A DNA stretch of 64,000 bases from Petrolisthes cinctipes (taxonomy: Eukaryota; Arthropoda; Malacostraca; Decapoda; Porcellanidae). The stretch spans positions 31,001 to 95,000 of the forward strand of contig JAWQEG010002503.1 of assembly GCA_033782935.1 (NCBI GenBank). Reading direction: 5' to 3'. The notes under the pieces were generated by a model that saw only the letters and a program-made list of their open reading frames with translations, was not told where the DNA came from and searched no databases. Shown here piece after piece: positions 32,813 through 43,497 of this stretch (its first letter is position 1; each line of letters starts with the position of its first letter). The position numbers were made by a program, and so were the translations under genes.

Positions 32813-33120
32813 TGTCTAATATCCCACTATTCTTTTTATTTCATTCTTAGGTATTTAAACCCTAAACTTTCTAATGATCTCACCTTTCCAATTACTCTAT
32901 TCTTAGACTTATAAAAACATGTATAGTTGTCTAATATCCCACCATTCTTTTTATTTCATTATTAGGCATTTAAACCCTAAACTTTCTAATGATCTCGCCT
33001 TTCCAATTACTCTATTCTTAGACATATAAAAACATATTGTATAGCTTTCTAATATTTCGCCATTCCAATTATTCTTCGTGTTCTTATTCATGTAAACCCT
33101 CGCTGTCTAATATCCCCAGT
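32813..33120 (+). repeat. ~113-bp tandem duplication
   Basis: A unit running from GTCTAATATCCCAC through TTTAAACCCTAAACTTTC to TCTATTCTTAGAC and ATAAAAACAT occurs twice, with a degenerate third partial copy. Confidence 0.88.
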
Positions 33121-33188
33121 GCTCATTATTATGCAGCTTTAAAATGCAACATGTAGAAGCTGCTGTGTCTTGCAATGGCCGAGGCGTG

Positions 33189-33202
33189 GTTTCCATGGTG
33201 AC
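33189..33202 (+). promoter_or_regulatory. X-box candidate
   Basis: GTTTCC-AT-GGTGAC has two mismatches to the RFX consensus, with the CCATGG core intact. Confidence 0.4.
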
Positions 33203-33357
33203 AATCGCATACTTTTGTTGCAACACCTTCCTTCCACTCCAGAACCAACCAACCAACTAACTAACTAACCAACCACAAGACGTTGTTATTATATATATAC
33301 AAATAGTGCCTGGAGTATGGTACCGACAACTTAATCAATGTACTGATATTGCACCAC

Positions 33358-33635
33358 GCACACACGCGCGCATACACATGGCATACAATCACACACACAC
33401 AGAACATACACCAAAACACACACACACACACACACCAACACAATCAATCAAACACACGCGCGCACACACACACACACACCAACACAATCAATCAAACACA
33501 CGCGCGCACACACACACACATACACCAGAACAATCAATCAAACGGACACACACACACACCAACACAATCAATCAAACAGACACACACACACACCAAAACA
33601 AACACACACAAACACACACACACTGGCATACCTGC
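33358..33635 (+). repeat. (CA)n-rich minisatellite
   Basis: Repeats of CACCAACACAATCAATCAAA followed by CACACGCGCG and (CA)n, four to five units. Confidence 0.92.
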
Positions 33636-33739
33636 ATGTTACAAAAGACAGATTACAGTACAATTACCGCTAACAGTGCATACGTGCAATGTAATGACAA
33701 GTTGAACACACGGTTGTCAGGATAGGAATATATTTGGAC

Positions 33740-33985
33740 ATTGTGGTGTATACTGTAACTATTACGTAGATATACCTCCTTGCTTGTATACATTGTGTTA
33801 TTGTGTTACCGGTACGTAAATATACCTCATTGTGTTGTTATTGTGTTACTGTCACGTTTACAACTGTTATGTGGATATACCTCGTTGTTTGTACTGTGTT
33901 ATTGTGTTACTCTCATGTTGATAACTGTTACGCAGACATACCTCCTTGTTTGTATTGTGTTATTGGGTTAATGTCACGTTTACAA
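33740..33985 (+). repeat. ~62-bp imperfect tandem repeat
   Basis: Four degenerate units of the form TATACCTC(A/C)TTG...TTGTGTTATTGTGTTAC followed by a variable GTCACGTTTACAACTGTTA block. Confidence 0.8.
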
Positions 33986-33986
33986 G

Positions 33987-34141
33987 TTAAGGACCCTGTG
34001 ATCGTGTATGAAAATTGGAGGCTTTTCATTCCTCCTGACAATACCACGAAACAAGCTCCTTCCATACTGGTGGTGTTTCGTGGCAATATTTGAAGGAGTC
34101 ATTAACTTCCAATTTTCTGACTAAATGATATAGTCCCTTAA
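33987..34141. mobile_element. piggyBac-like foldback MITE, copy 1
   Basis: A palindromic element bounded by TTAA on both sides with GGACCCTGTGAT-type ends. Its centre contains CCACGAAACA and its complement TGTTTCGTGG around a 20-nt loop. TTAA target duplication is the piggyBac signature. The right end has degenerated to ATATAGTCCC. Confidence 0.8.
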
Positions 34142-34515
34142 TTAAAGAAAACTCCAACAAGTGTTGTCAAGGTGGATGCAACATCAATACAAGTGTTTCA
34201 ATTCCTCTATGTTTATATAAGTGAAAGAAGAATATAAGTGAAAGAAGACCACACTATTGATATGAAAGATTTAGTACGAAGAGGGAGAGAAAGAGGCGAT
34301 AAAGAGGGACAGCAACAAGAACGAAAGAAATAGAAAAAGTGAAGACGGGACAGTGTAGTCGAGCATTTCACCGCGACTGGACTGGACTGTACTTCCAACC
34401 TCCATCCTCCCCCTCCCACCCTTCATTGCTTTCATGTATTCTTTCTTAATGGAAAAATATCTGCAGGTACTGAGTTGATCGTTTGTGTATGACGTGTAAC
34501 TATAGGAGCGGTGAG

Positions 34516-34584
34516 TACGTGAGTGTGTGTGTGTATGTGTGTGTGTGTGTAACCAAGTGCATGGAGGGAGGTGTGGGTGTGTGG

Positions 34585-34616
<32 letters not shown>

Positions 34617-34617
34617 T
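34516..34617 (+). repeat. (TG)n microsatellite cluster
   Basis: Two TG runs separated by AACCAAGTGCATGGAGGGAGG. Confidence 0.93.
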
Positions 34618-34654
34618 GTCATCGCTTTCATTCCATTTCCATGTTCATATCATT

Positions 34655-34667
34655 GTTGCCAAGTGAC
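34655..34667 (+). promoter_or_regulatory. X-box candidate with 1-nt spacer
   Basis: GTTGCC-A-AGTGAC: perfect left half, one mismatch in the right half, shortened spacer. Confidence 0.25.
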
Positions 34668-34695
34668 AGACCTCGCACTTAGAGCAAACACAGTG

Positions 34696-35340
34696 ACGAT
34701 GGTAGTAGTAGTTGTTGTGGTAGGTAATGGTAGTGAGAGCAAGTAACTGTGGTGGGAGTGGTAGTGATGGTAGTGGTTGTAGTAGTGATGGTAGTAAGCA
34801 GTGGTGGTGATTGTGGTAGTGATGATAGTGGTAGCAAGTAACGATGGTGGTTGTGATAGTGATGGTAGTGGTAGTAATTGTAGTGATAGTAGTAAGCAGA
34901 GGTGGTACTTGTGGTAGTGATGGTAGTGATAATAAAACAATGCTAATACTTGTGGTTGTGAAGGTAATTGTAGTAGTGGTAAGTGACGGTGGTATTGGTG
35001 TGGTAGTTGTGGTAGGTAATGTTGAGTGCCTGGCTTAGGAAATGAAGAGGATTTTGATGACAATGGAAGTTGTGGTAGTTGGTGATAGTTGTAGTGGTGG
35101 TAGTTGTGAAGATTGAGGTGGTGGTAGTAGTTATGGGAGGTGGTAGTTGTGGAGACTGTGGTGGTAGTAGTTGTGAAGATTGTGGTGGTAGTAGTTATGG
35201 GAGGTGGTAGTTGTGGGAGGTGGTGGTGGTAGTTTTGGAGATTGTGGTGGTGGTAGTTGTGGTAGGTGGTGGCAGTGGTAGTTGTGGTGAGTAAAAATGG
35301 TGGTAGTTGTGGTGAGTGAAAGTAGTGGTGGGGGGTAAAG
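34696..35340 (+). repeat. Degenerate GTA/GGT trinucleotide array
   Basis: About 640 bp of GGTGGTAGT-type triplets with local higher-order repeats (GGTAGTAGTTATGGGAGG). The minus-strand TTT/HNYHH open frames are repeat artefacts. Confidence 0.92.
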
Positions 35341-35416
35341 TGGACGGACACTGTTATGGCGAGTGGTCGTCGTCGTGGTGTTTTTTTTGTTTTTCATATA
35401 GTTTCCCCATATTTCC

Positions 35417-35574
35417 TTAAGGGACCCTGTGTTGTTGTAGTCAGAAAATTGGAGATAAATGAGTCCTTCAAATATTGCCACGAAACACCACCTATATGGA
35501 AGGAGCTTGTTTCGTGGCACGGTCAGGAGGAATCAGAAGCCTTCAATTATCATACACGAACACAGGGTCCTTAA
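35417..35574. mobile_element. piggyBac-like foldback MITE, copy 2
   Basis: TTAA-GGGACCCTGTG at the left and CACAGGGTCC-TTAA at the right, 158 bp including both TTAA. Central hairpin GCCACGAAACACCACC/GTTTCGTGGC. In opposite orientation to copy 1. Confidence 0.9.
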
Positions 35575-35945
35575 TTCAACGTCTGCCAGTACTGTATATC
35601 CTGAACATTTATGTATAATATAGGGATTAACATTTTTAATATATTGTATAATGGGTATACTGTTACACACGTTAAAAAAAAACTTCACATACATATGGTG
35701 GAAAATCCTACATAATTACCATGAAATCTAAAACGTTATATAAAATGCAAGGTACTTTTTTCATATTAAACTTAAACCTCGTTGAGCTTTACAATACCAT
35801 TATAATGTTGAACGTTTTTGTAAATATCGACTTGTCAATGACGCTTATATTATTGTTGAGCGATTTACAAGATGACATACTAGACGTACTTACATTTGCT
35901 GGACATTTACACATCAAAACGTATTCAATGTAGAGTTATTATTAT

Positions 35946-36620
35946 TAGGGTTGGTTGGGTTGGGTCAGAGAGGAGAGGAGAGGAGAGGGAGAAGGGACTG
36001 GTGAGAAACTGAGAATGGGTGTGGTAGGAGGAATGTGTGAGTAAGAGGAAGAGAGGGTGTGAGGGAAGGGGACTGAGTGGTGTAATATTAAGGTTAAAGT
36101 AAGGGCAATGAAGGACGGGGAAGAAAGGAAGGAGGTGGAAGGAGGAAGGAAAGGAGTGTGTGAACTGATAAGAGGAAGGTTAATAATTTGAAAACACACG
36201 TGAAGGAAGAGTGTCATACAAGAGGAAGGGAGGAAAGGAGGACAAGGAAAAGGAGGAGGAAAGATAGGGAAAACTGGGGAAGGGAGGGAGGAAGGATGAG
36301 GAAAACGGGAGGAAAATGGGAGAAAACAAGGGAAGATTGAAGAAAAGATAGGAGAGAGGGGAGGGAGGAAGGAAAAAATAGGTGAGTGAAGAATGATATA
36401 AGGGTATAGAAGAGGAGACAGGGAGGGAGACAAGAAGAAATAGAGGGAAGGAAGAAGGATGAAGAAAATTTAGAGGGGAGGGAAGGAAGGTGAGAAGGAG
36501 AGTACAACACGTGGTATGCACACTAAGGGGGAGGGAGAATAAGGGAAGGAGGAGCCAATAAAGGGAAATATTAGAATGGAGGGAAAAATGAGGGAGGGAA
36601 AGGCATGAGGAGAGAAGAAA
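35946..36620 (+). repeat. Polypurine tract
   Basis: GAGGAGAGGAGAGG- and GGAAGGAGG-type sequence. The transcript strand is correspondingly pyrimidine-rich. Confidence 0.85.
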
Positions 36621-36820
36621 TGCGAAGAAATTGTGATAAAAGTAAATAAAGGAAAAAACGAGAATAAAAGGAAAATGGAACGATGGGAAAAAATAAAAAA
36701 AAACAAGAGCGGAAAAAATATTGAAGAGAAAAAAAAAAAAAAGTCAGAAGAAAGACGTAACGTGAAGATAAATAAAAGAGTGTTAAGGAGAAGAGATAAG
36801 ACGAGGAGAGCGTTCTTATC

Positions 36821-36834
36821 GTTACCACGGAAAC
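36821..36834 (+). promoter_or_regulatory. X-box candidate, strong
   Basis: GTTACC-AC-GGAAAC matches the RFX consensus with a single mismatch (A for the pyrimidine in the right half). Confidence 0.5.
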
Positions 36835-36884
36835 ATCACACCAATATCAGGAACTATGGAGGGTAAGTAAAGAAGGCTAAATTG

Positions 36885-36917
36885 ATAGATAGATAGATAG
36901 ATAGATAGAGATGGATG

Positions 36918-37016
<99 letters not shown>

Positions 37017-37020
37017 GGAT
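36885..37020 (+). repeat. (TAGA)n microsatellite
   Basis: About 30 TAGA/GATA units with a few GGAT variants. The adjoining 37013-37078 segment plus AGT repeats recurs at 38373-38443. Confidence 0.95.
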
Positions 37021-37059
37021 GGATAGATGAGCTTATAAATAGTTGAATAAGTAGATGTA

Positions 37060-37065
37060 AAGGGG

Positions 37066-37096
<31 letters not shown>
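37060..37096 (+). repeat. (AGT)n microsatellite
   Basis: About twelve GTA units directly left of a foldback element. Confidence 0.93.
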
Positions 37097-37097
<1 letters not shown>

Positions 37098-37230
37098 TGG
37101 TAAATGTGGAGCGACTGATTCCTCCAAACTATTCCAAGTAACAAACAGCCCACCATTATTTTTGTTAATTTGATCACATTTCCTGTCATACTTTGCAGGA
37201 ATCAAGGCACTTCAATGTACCAAAAGTGTG
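37097..37230. mobile_element. GATTCCTCC foldback element, copy 1
   Basis: Contains GACTGATTCCTCCAAACTAT on the left and GCAGGAATCAAGGCACTTCA on the right as imperfect inverted arms. Related to, but distinct from, the TTAA-flanked elements. Confidence 0.65.
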
Positions 37231-37429
37231 TTATATATTATACCCCTTTAAAACTAGATGAACTGATGGTTGATTGGCCTTAATTGTAGTTGCTGTGGGT
37301 ATAGCTGTGTCGAAGAGTACATCCTTCTTCTAACAAGTCTCAGAATAGGATGCTGTTTTCACTCGGGTGTGTGGGTGAGTGAAGTCTAGAGGGAAATAAA
37401 TAGGGGAAGTGGTGGTTGCCAATTGGACG

Positions 37430-38060
37430 AAAGAGAGATGGGGTAAATGAAAGTGCGAAGAGGAGAGGATGAGGGGAAAGGAAAGCTGGTTGGTTGCCAT
37501 GGAGGAAGGGGAGATGCGAGAGGGTAGAGGGGTGGGGAGAGATGCGAGAGGGTAGAGGGGAAAGAGCTGGTTGCTAAGGGATGAGGGGAGCAGAATGACG
37601 TGGTTGCTAGGGTAACTCTGATGACTGGCAGGGAGGAAGGAAGGGAGGCAGGGAGGGAGACAGGGAGACAGGGAAAGAACGAGAACCAGGGAGACAGACC
37701 AGAGAGGCACTGTGGGAGGAAGAGGAGGAGGAGGAAGAGGAGAGGAGGAAGAGAAGAGGAGGAAGAGGAAGATGAGGGGAAAGAACGAGTACGAGGGAGA
37801 CAGACCAGGCACTGTGGGAGGAAGAGGAGGAGGAGGAGGAGGAGGAGGAGGAGGAGGAGGAAGAGGAAGTGGAAGTGGAAGAGGAGGAGGAAGAGGAAGA
37901 GGAAGTGGAAGTGGAAGAGGAGGAGGAGGAGGAGAGGTAGACGTGAAGGAAATGAGAGACAGAAAAGGACAGAGGTACAGCAAAGCAGGAAGTTGAGAGG
38001 GAAAGTAGGAGTAGGAGGAGGAGAGGTAGACGTGAAGGAAATGAGAGACAGAAAATGACC
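37430..38060 (+). repeat. Polypurine tract with (GGA)n and a duplicated block
   Basis: GAGGAGGAGGAAGAGGAAG-type sequence. The block AGACGTGAAGGAAATGAGAG occurs twice (about 37938 and 38027), and AACGAG...GGGAGACAGACCAG also occurs twice. Confidence 0.9.
37603..37616 (+). promoter_or_regulatory. X-box candidate, strong
   Basis: GTTGCT-AG-GGTAAC: one mismatch to the RFX consensus, perfect right half. Confidence 0.5.
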
Positions 38061-38372
38061 GAGGGAAAGTGACAACAATTACCATTAAATAATAAAAGGC
38101 TTCCTAATGAACTTTCGTAACAAACCTGTATAGCCGCCAAATATACTAAAATCTAAGTTCGCTAAAAGAGTTTGTTAAAAGTGACCAATTATAAACAAAG
38201 GGATTTGATCTTGTCAATTTTCTTTTCATACGAAGATAAATAGCATAAAATAAAAATATATATATGTACAGGAGTAATTTCGTTTAGACTTTCATCATGC
38301 AAACATTAATTTATCTGTTAATTAAAACTCTCTACCTAAACCATTCTTCCATTACCTTCTATACTTTAACAG

Positions 38373-38443
38373 ATAGATGGATGGATAGATGAGCTTATAA
38401 ATAGTTGAATAAGTAGATGTAAAGGGGGTAGTAGTAGTAGTAG
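38373..38443 (+). repeat. Second copy of 37013-37078 segment
   Basis: GATGAGCTTATAAATAGTTG...AAGTAGATGTAAAGGGGG plus AGT repeats duplicates the right flank of the TAGA array 1.36 kb away, nearly exactly. Confidence 0.92.
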
Positions 38444-38541
38444 TGTCCTTTCAGATACTATTGTTGGCATATTCAGTCTCTTCTTTTCAAATAATTCCTG
38501 GTAAAGTTACTCATATGCTAAAGGGAATCCATCACACGTAT

Positions 38542-38570
38542 CAACAACCCCTTCAACCATGGTAACGTTG

Positions 38571-38604
<34 letters not shown>

Positions 38605-38685
38605 AACCCCTTCAACCATGGTAACGTTGTTTTATTATTATTATTATTATTATTATTAACAACCCCTTCAACCATGGTAACGTTG

Positions 38686-38740
<55 letters not shown>

Positions 38741-38818
38741 AACCCCTTCAACCATGGTAACGTTATTTTTTCATTATTATTATTATTCTTAACAACCCCT
38801 TCAACCATGGTAACGTTC

Positions 38819-38852
<34 letters not shown>

Positions 38853-38877
38853 AACCCCTTCAACCATGGTAACGTTC

Positions 38878-38911
<34 letters not shown>

Positions 38912-38936
38912 AACCCCTTCAACCATGGTAACGTTC

Positions 38937-38976
<40 letters not shown>

Positions 38977-39232
38977 AACCCCTTCAACCATGGTAACGTT
39001 CTTTTATTATTATCATTATTATTATTATTATTAACAACCCATTCAACCATGGTAACGTTCTTTTATTATTATTATTATTATTAACAACCCCTTCAACCAT
39101 GGTAACGTTCGTTTATTATTATTATTATTATTAACAACCCCTTCAACCATGGTAACGTTGTTTTATTATTATTATTATTATTATTAACAACCCCTTCAAC
39201 CATGGTAACGTTCTTTTATTATTATTATTATT
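38542..39232 (+). repeat. 12-copy minisatellite carrying an X-box half-site
   Basis: Twelve units each with AACAACCCCTTCAACCATGG then TAACGTT, separated by (TTA)n of variable length. The 25-30 bp unique part is almost invariant while the TTA spacer varies. On the minus strand each unit contains GTTACCATGG, a perfect RFX half-site plus the central AT. Confidence 0.95.
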
Positions 39233-39320
39233 GGGTTCAGCTAAACACCAGCAGACGAATTAACCATTTCTAAAACTGTTTCTCCTGTTTAATTAAGTGG
39301 AGAAACTCGTGACGGTAAAT

Positions 39321-39462
39321 TAATTATTGGAGGGCTTCTGAATCCTTCTACTATGTCAAGGAACAGATACCCTACAGTGACATAGAGATGATTTGTTTCT
39401 TCCTGGTATGGTTTGGAGGAATCAGTAGCCTTCAAATTTACCACAAGGAGGTTCAAGATCTT
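39321..39462. mobile_element. GATTCCTCC-type foldback element, copy 2
   Basis: Left arm GAGGGCTTCTGAATCCTTC, right arm GGTTTGGAGGAATCAGTAGC. Degenerate. Confidence 0.55.
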
Positions 39463-39469
39463 CCCCTTA

Positions 39470-39605
39470 TGGACCCTGTGATGTAGTCAGAAAATTGGAG
39501 GTTAGCGAGTCCTTCAACAGAACACCATTATTTTTACTGTTCTGGTCCTGTTTCCTGGCATACTTTGGAGAAATCGAGGAGCTCCAATGTAACAAAAGTG
39601 AATTA
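39470..39605. mobile_element. Chimeric MITE: piggyBac-like left half, GATTCCTCC-type right half
   Basis: The left reads GGACCCTGTGATGTAGTCAG and AAAATTGGAGG as in the TTAA elements. The right reads TGGTCCTGTTTCCTGGCATA and CTTTGGAGAAATCGAGGAGC as in the other family. Confidence 0.65.
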
Positions 39606-40032
39606 CCCCCTTAATATTGATGGTGTTATCGATGGTGTGGTACAGGTGCGATGGCTCTGTAGTGTGTGTCTATGGAGTCATCGTACCGACCGGGTATTCA
39701 CACCAACGTATGCAACATGGATGTTCTTGCATACGGCCCTTAGTTACTCTCTAAAGATTTCCCAGGTTCGTGTACAATGATACCAATTCGCTATCGTGTA
39801 TTATAAGAATTGGCAACACCTTCACGTCACAGATACATATTGTTGGTCTGGGGTTCGATTACTGAATGAGGGTTGATTGATTGATATTAGGCGCCGCAAC
39901 AGCGAGGTTATATAGCGCCAGAAAAAGGTGATAGAGAGGTGAGGCAGCAAGCAGGAAGGAACTAGAAAGAAAAGAGGCTGAATGAGGGAATGTATGTGTT
40001 TATTAAGAAGGGGGTGTTGGTGGTATATAAAT

Positions 40033-40126
40033 CTAGAACAACTGAATCCTCCCTCCATACTATTCCAAGCAACAGGCCACACTTATTATTTTTCTTAGTC
40101 TGGTCCTGTAAGTTTCCTGGCATACT
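40033..40126. mobile_element. GATTCCTCC-type element, left part, interrupted
   Basis: Left portion (CTATTCCAAGCAACAGG ... TTTCCTGGCATACTT) of an element whose right end resumes at 40283 after the TTAA element at 40127-40282. Confidence 0.7.
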
Positions 40127-40282
40127 TTAAGGACCTTGTGATCGTGTATGACAATTGGAGGCTTCTGATTCCTCCTGACTATGCCACGAAACAGGCTCCT
40201 TCCATATAGGTGGTGTTTCGTGGCAATATATTTGAAGGACTCGCTTATTTCCAATTTTCTAACTACATCACAGGGTCCTTAA
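40127..40282. mobile_element. piggyBac-like foldback MITE, copy 3 (nested)
   Basis: TTAA-GGACCTTGTGATCG at the left and ATCACAGGGTCC-TTAA at the right, 156 bp. Central CCACGAAACAGG/GTGTTTCGTGG hairpin. Inserted inside a GATTCCTCC-type element. Confidence 0.9.
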
Positions 40283-40469
40283 TTAATCGGAGGAGATCTG
40301 GAGACGTTCTAATATACCAAAAAGAATACTATCCCCTTGACACTGTAGTAATTATAATATATATATATGGTAGTCTAGTAGAGGTGATTAATCTTCTATA
40401 TATTTGATCACATATACAGTATATATATAAACGAATATATATATGTGTGTATCTGGAGGCAGTAGTCAA

Positions 40470-41340
40470 TCGAGGGAGATGGGGGGAGAGAGATGGAGGG
40501 GAGGTGAGGGAGATGGGAGAGAGAGAGATGGAGGTAAGACTGAGGGTAGCTAGGAGGGAGAGAGTGAGGCAGAAAGGGAAAGTGGACGGGAGATGAGAGG
40601 AAGGGGGAAGTGAGAGGAAGGAGGAAGTGAGACCAAAGAGGGAAGTGGAAGAGAGAGGAGCAAAGGGAGAGCTGGAAAAGGGACAGAGGGAGAGAAAGAG
40701 GTATATAGAAAGGGAAGGTAGAAAGGAGAGAGACGAAAGGAGAGCTGGAAAAAGGGGCAGAGGAAGAGAGCAGGACAGAAAGGGAAGGTGGAAAGGAGGA
40801 GGGAGAAAGGAGAGGTGGAAGAGGGACACAGGGAGAGAGTGAGACAGAAAGGGAAGGTGGAAAGGAGAGGAGAGAGAAAGGAGAGGTGGAAAAGAGACAG
40901 AGGGAGTGAGTGAGACAGAAAGGGAAGGTGGAAAGGAGAGGGGTGAGAGCTGGAAAAAAAGACAGAGAGAGAGAGAGAATGAGGCATATAGAAAGGGAGA
41001 CGAGCGAAAGGAGAGCTGGAAGAGGGACATAGGGAGAGAGTGAGACAGAAAGGGAAGGTGGAAAGGAGAGGAGCAAAATGAGAGCTGGAAAAAGGGGCAG
41101 AGGGAGAGAGTGAGACAGAAAGGGAAGGTGGAAGTGAGAGGAGAAAGGAGAGCTGGAAGAGGGACAGAGTGAGAGAGTGAGACAGAAAGGGAAGGTGGAA
41201 GGGAGAGGGGTGAGAGCTGGAAAAAAAAAGAGAGGCAGAGGGAGGATGCTTCTGTTAGAGTGAGATGAGGGGAGAGGCATGAGGCTTGGAGGGAGAGAGG
41301 GAGGGTGACAATCAACGGGGGGGAGGGGGGGGAGAGGGGA
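40470..41340 (+). repeat. Polypurine minisatellite, ~75-80-bp unit
   Basis: About ten units of GAGAGTGAGACAGAAAGGGA-AGGTGGAAAGGAGAGG...GAGCTGGAAAAGGG. All long frames in it are repeat artefacts. Confidence 0.93.
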
Positions 41341-41429
41341 GATATAATATAGAAGGCAAATCAACCTATTCTTACACTATAATAATTATAATCCTGAACC
41401 AGACGATAATTCTCCCTCTTCATACACAA

Positions 41430-41728
41430 TGTTTTTTTTTTTATTTAACTTTCCTATTTTCTTTTTTAATTTTCTTTTCTTTTTTAACTTTCCTCTTTTT
41501 TTTTAACGTTCCTCTTTTCTTTTTAACTTTCCCCTTTTCTTTTTTAACTTTCTTTTCTTTTTTAACTTTCTTTTCTTTTTTAACTTTCCTCTTTTCTTTT
41601 TTAATTTTTCTCTTTTCTTTTTTAACTTTCCTCTTTTCTTTTTTAACTTTCCTCTTTTCTTTTCTAACGTTCCTCTTTTCTTTTTTAACGTTCCTCTTTT
41701 CTTTTTAACGTTCCTCTTTTCTTTTCAC
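41430..41728 (+). repeat. T-rich ~18-22-bp minisatellite
   Basis: About fourteen copies of CTCTTTTCTTTTTTAACTTTC/ACGTTC. Confidence 0.93.
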
Positions 41729-41875
41729 ATATGCACCACGCCTTTGACAGCTGTGTAAATATGTCTAATATATTATAAATTATGATGTTACATAAATACT
41801 CTTTAGCTGTCATTACCTGCAGCTTTGATGAATTATCTTGGAATTTCTCAACAACCCTTTATCACGGATCAAAAT

Positions 41876-41889
41876 GTTTCCATAACAAC
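41876..41889 (+). promoter_or_regulatory. X-box candidate
   Basis: GTTTCC-AT-AACAAC, two mismatches to the RFX consensus. Confidence 0.4.
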
Positions 41890-41964
41890 TTCATGTGGCG
41901 CAGTCTTATACGGCAACAACATGATCAAAACGTTACTCATGTGTACGGTGAAGGTTACTATAGT

Positions 41965-42372
41965 CCACACACACACACACAAACACACATACACAAATAT
42001 TATAGCTTCTCGTTCATGCTTACACACACACACACACACACACACATATTATAGCCTCCCGTTGATGTTTACGCACACACACACACACAAATATTATAGC
42101 CTCCCTTGATACTTACGCACACACACACAAATATTAGCCTCCCGTTTATGCTTACACACACACACACCCACATACACACACATTATAACCTCCCTTTGAT
42201 ATTTACACACACACACACATATATATATTATAGCCTCCCTTTGATATTTACAACACACACACACACACACACACATACAGTATATTATAGCCTCCAGTTG
42301 ATGCTTATACACACACACACACACATATTATAGCCTCCCGTTGATGCTTACACACACACACACACACACAAT
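41965..42372 (+). repeat. ~50-bp minisatellite with (CA)n
   Basis: Eight units of ATATTATAGCCTCCCGTTGA then TGCTTACACACACACACA. Confidence 0.93.
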
Positions 42373-42632
42373 AGCCTTCCACTGATGCTGTCCTTTCGTT
42401 GTGAGTTGTGGTGATAAACAAAATAGTTTTCATTTGATGGGGAGTATAAACATAAAGTCGCGTCTGTGTCTCAGTCATGTATGTACTGTCACGAGCGCTA
42501 ATAAGTATTCAGGTGTGCTTCGAATACCTAGAGACAGTAAATAATGCACAATAAGATCTTCATTGGAATTACTTCGTTGGTGAATTGGCGGTCTGTTCAA
42601 AGCTTCAACTAAAGCTGTATACTTATTAGTGG

Positions 42633-42787
42633 CGGTCAGAAATTGTGTCCCGATCCCCTGGCAAAATGAATCACTTTGAAGGTTCGAACAACGGTGCGTC
42701 TCCCTACAACACACAGTAGTTCGAATCATCAAAGCTCGACTAGTTGCGATTCATCATGCCAAGGGATCAGGACACAATTTCTGACCG
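42633..42787. mobile_element. Foldback element (155 bp)
   Basis: Long inverted arms: CGGTCAGAAATTGTGTCCCG at the left and the complement CGGTCAGAAATTGTGTCCTG from the right, continuing imperfectly for about 60 bp. It abuts the Tc1-like MITE at 42794. Confidence 0.75.
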
Positions 42788-42793
42788 AGAGTG

Positions 42794-43008
42794 TACAGTC
42801 GGCAGCATAAGTTCGCTTCGTTTCCACCTGTGTATGTATTAGCTATAGTGATGTTGTAATACAATTTTAATACAGAGATGACAGATATAGTTCTCTTTTG
42901 GTAAATTACGTGTGTTGTTGGAATAAAAATGGTTCAGAATGCAACTATCTGGTCATAATAGCAATACTAAGTACATGAGATGGACGCGAATTTATGCTGT
43001 CGACTGTA
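42794..43008. mobile_element. Tc1-like MITE 2
   Basis: TACAGTCGGCAGCATAAGTT at the left and TACAGTCGACAGCATAAATT on the complement of the right, bounded by TA, 215 bp. The interior is AT-rich and noncoding. Confidence 0.85.
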
Positions 43009-43048
43009 CCTTGGCCTATGAGGGGGCAGTATGGACAGTCAAGAGTTG

Positions 43049-43185
43049 GTAAAATCTGGAGCAACTTCTGATTCCTCCAAACTATTCCAAGCAACAGGCA
43101 ACATAATTATTTTTGTTAATCTGGTCCTGTTTCCTGACATACTAATTGGAGGAATCAAGGCACTCCAATATACCAAAATATACTA
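43049..43185. mobile_element. GATTCCTCC foldback element, copy
   Basis: Left TTCTGATTCCTCCAAACTAT, right AATTGGAGGAATCAAGGCAC. The closest relative is the copy at 37097. Confidence 0.7.
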
Positions 43186-43497
43186 TCCCTTTATTAATGT
43201 TATCCTGGAGGTGATTTTGGCGCCCCTTCGGCCCCAGCCACAAGCTTTTAGTTCTTCAACTGTCCCTCTTTTCTTTCTGTTTCCTTCCTGTTTGCTGTCT
43301 CACCTCTCTTATCACCTTTTTCTGGCGCTATATGACCTCGCTCTTGCGGCGCCTAATATCAATCAATCCTGAAGGTAAGGTTTCATTCCAACACCTTCAT
43401 CAGTTGTTTCCAAAGGCTCTAACGGCCGAGGGGTTTCCGTTGACCACGCCAGTTTGAATTACGTTTGAATCCTGACAGCTCATTGGTGGTTACTATT

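Noticed and set aside
34650..35351. 233-codon minus-strand Thr/His/Tyr-rich frame
   Set aside because: Translation of a degenerate GTA/GGT array, absent of any non-repeat segment or splice support.
37493..37506. GTTGCCATGGAGGA as an X-box
   Set aside because: Only the left half fits; the right half has four mismatches.
38542..39232. Possible CRISPR-like array (regular repeats with spacers)
   Set aside because: The spacers are all (TTA)n, there are no cas genes, and the context is a eukaryotic intron; it is a minisatellite.
40329..41364. Minus-strand 318-328-codon Ser/Leu/Pro frames
   Set aside because: Open in several frames at once because the DNA is a polypurine minisatellite.
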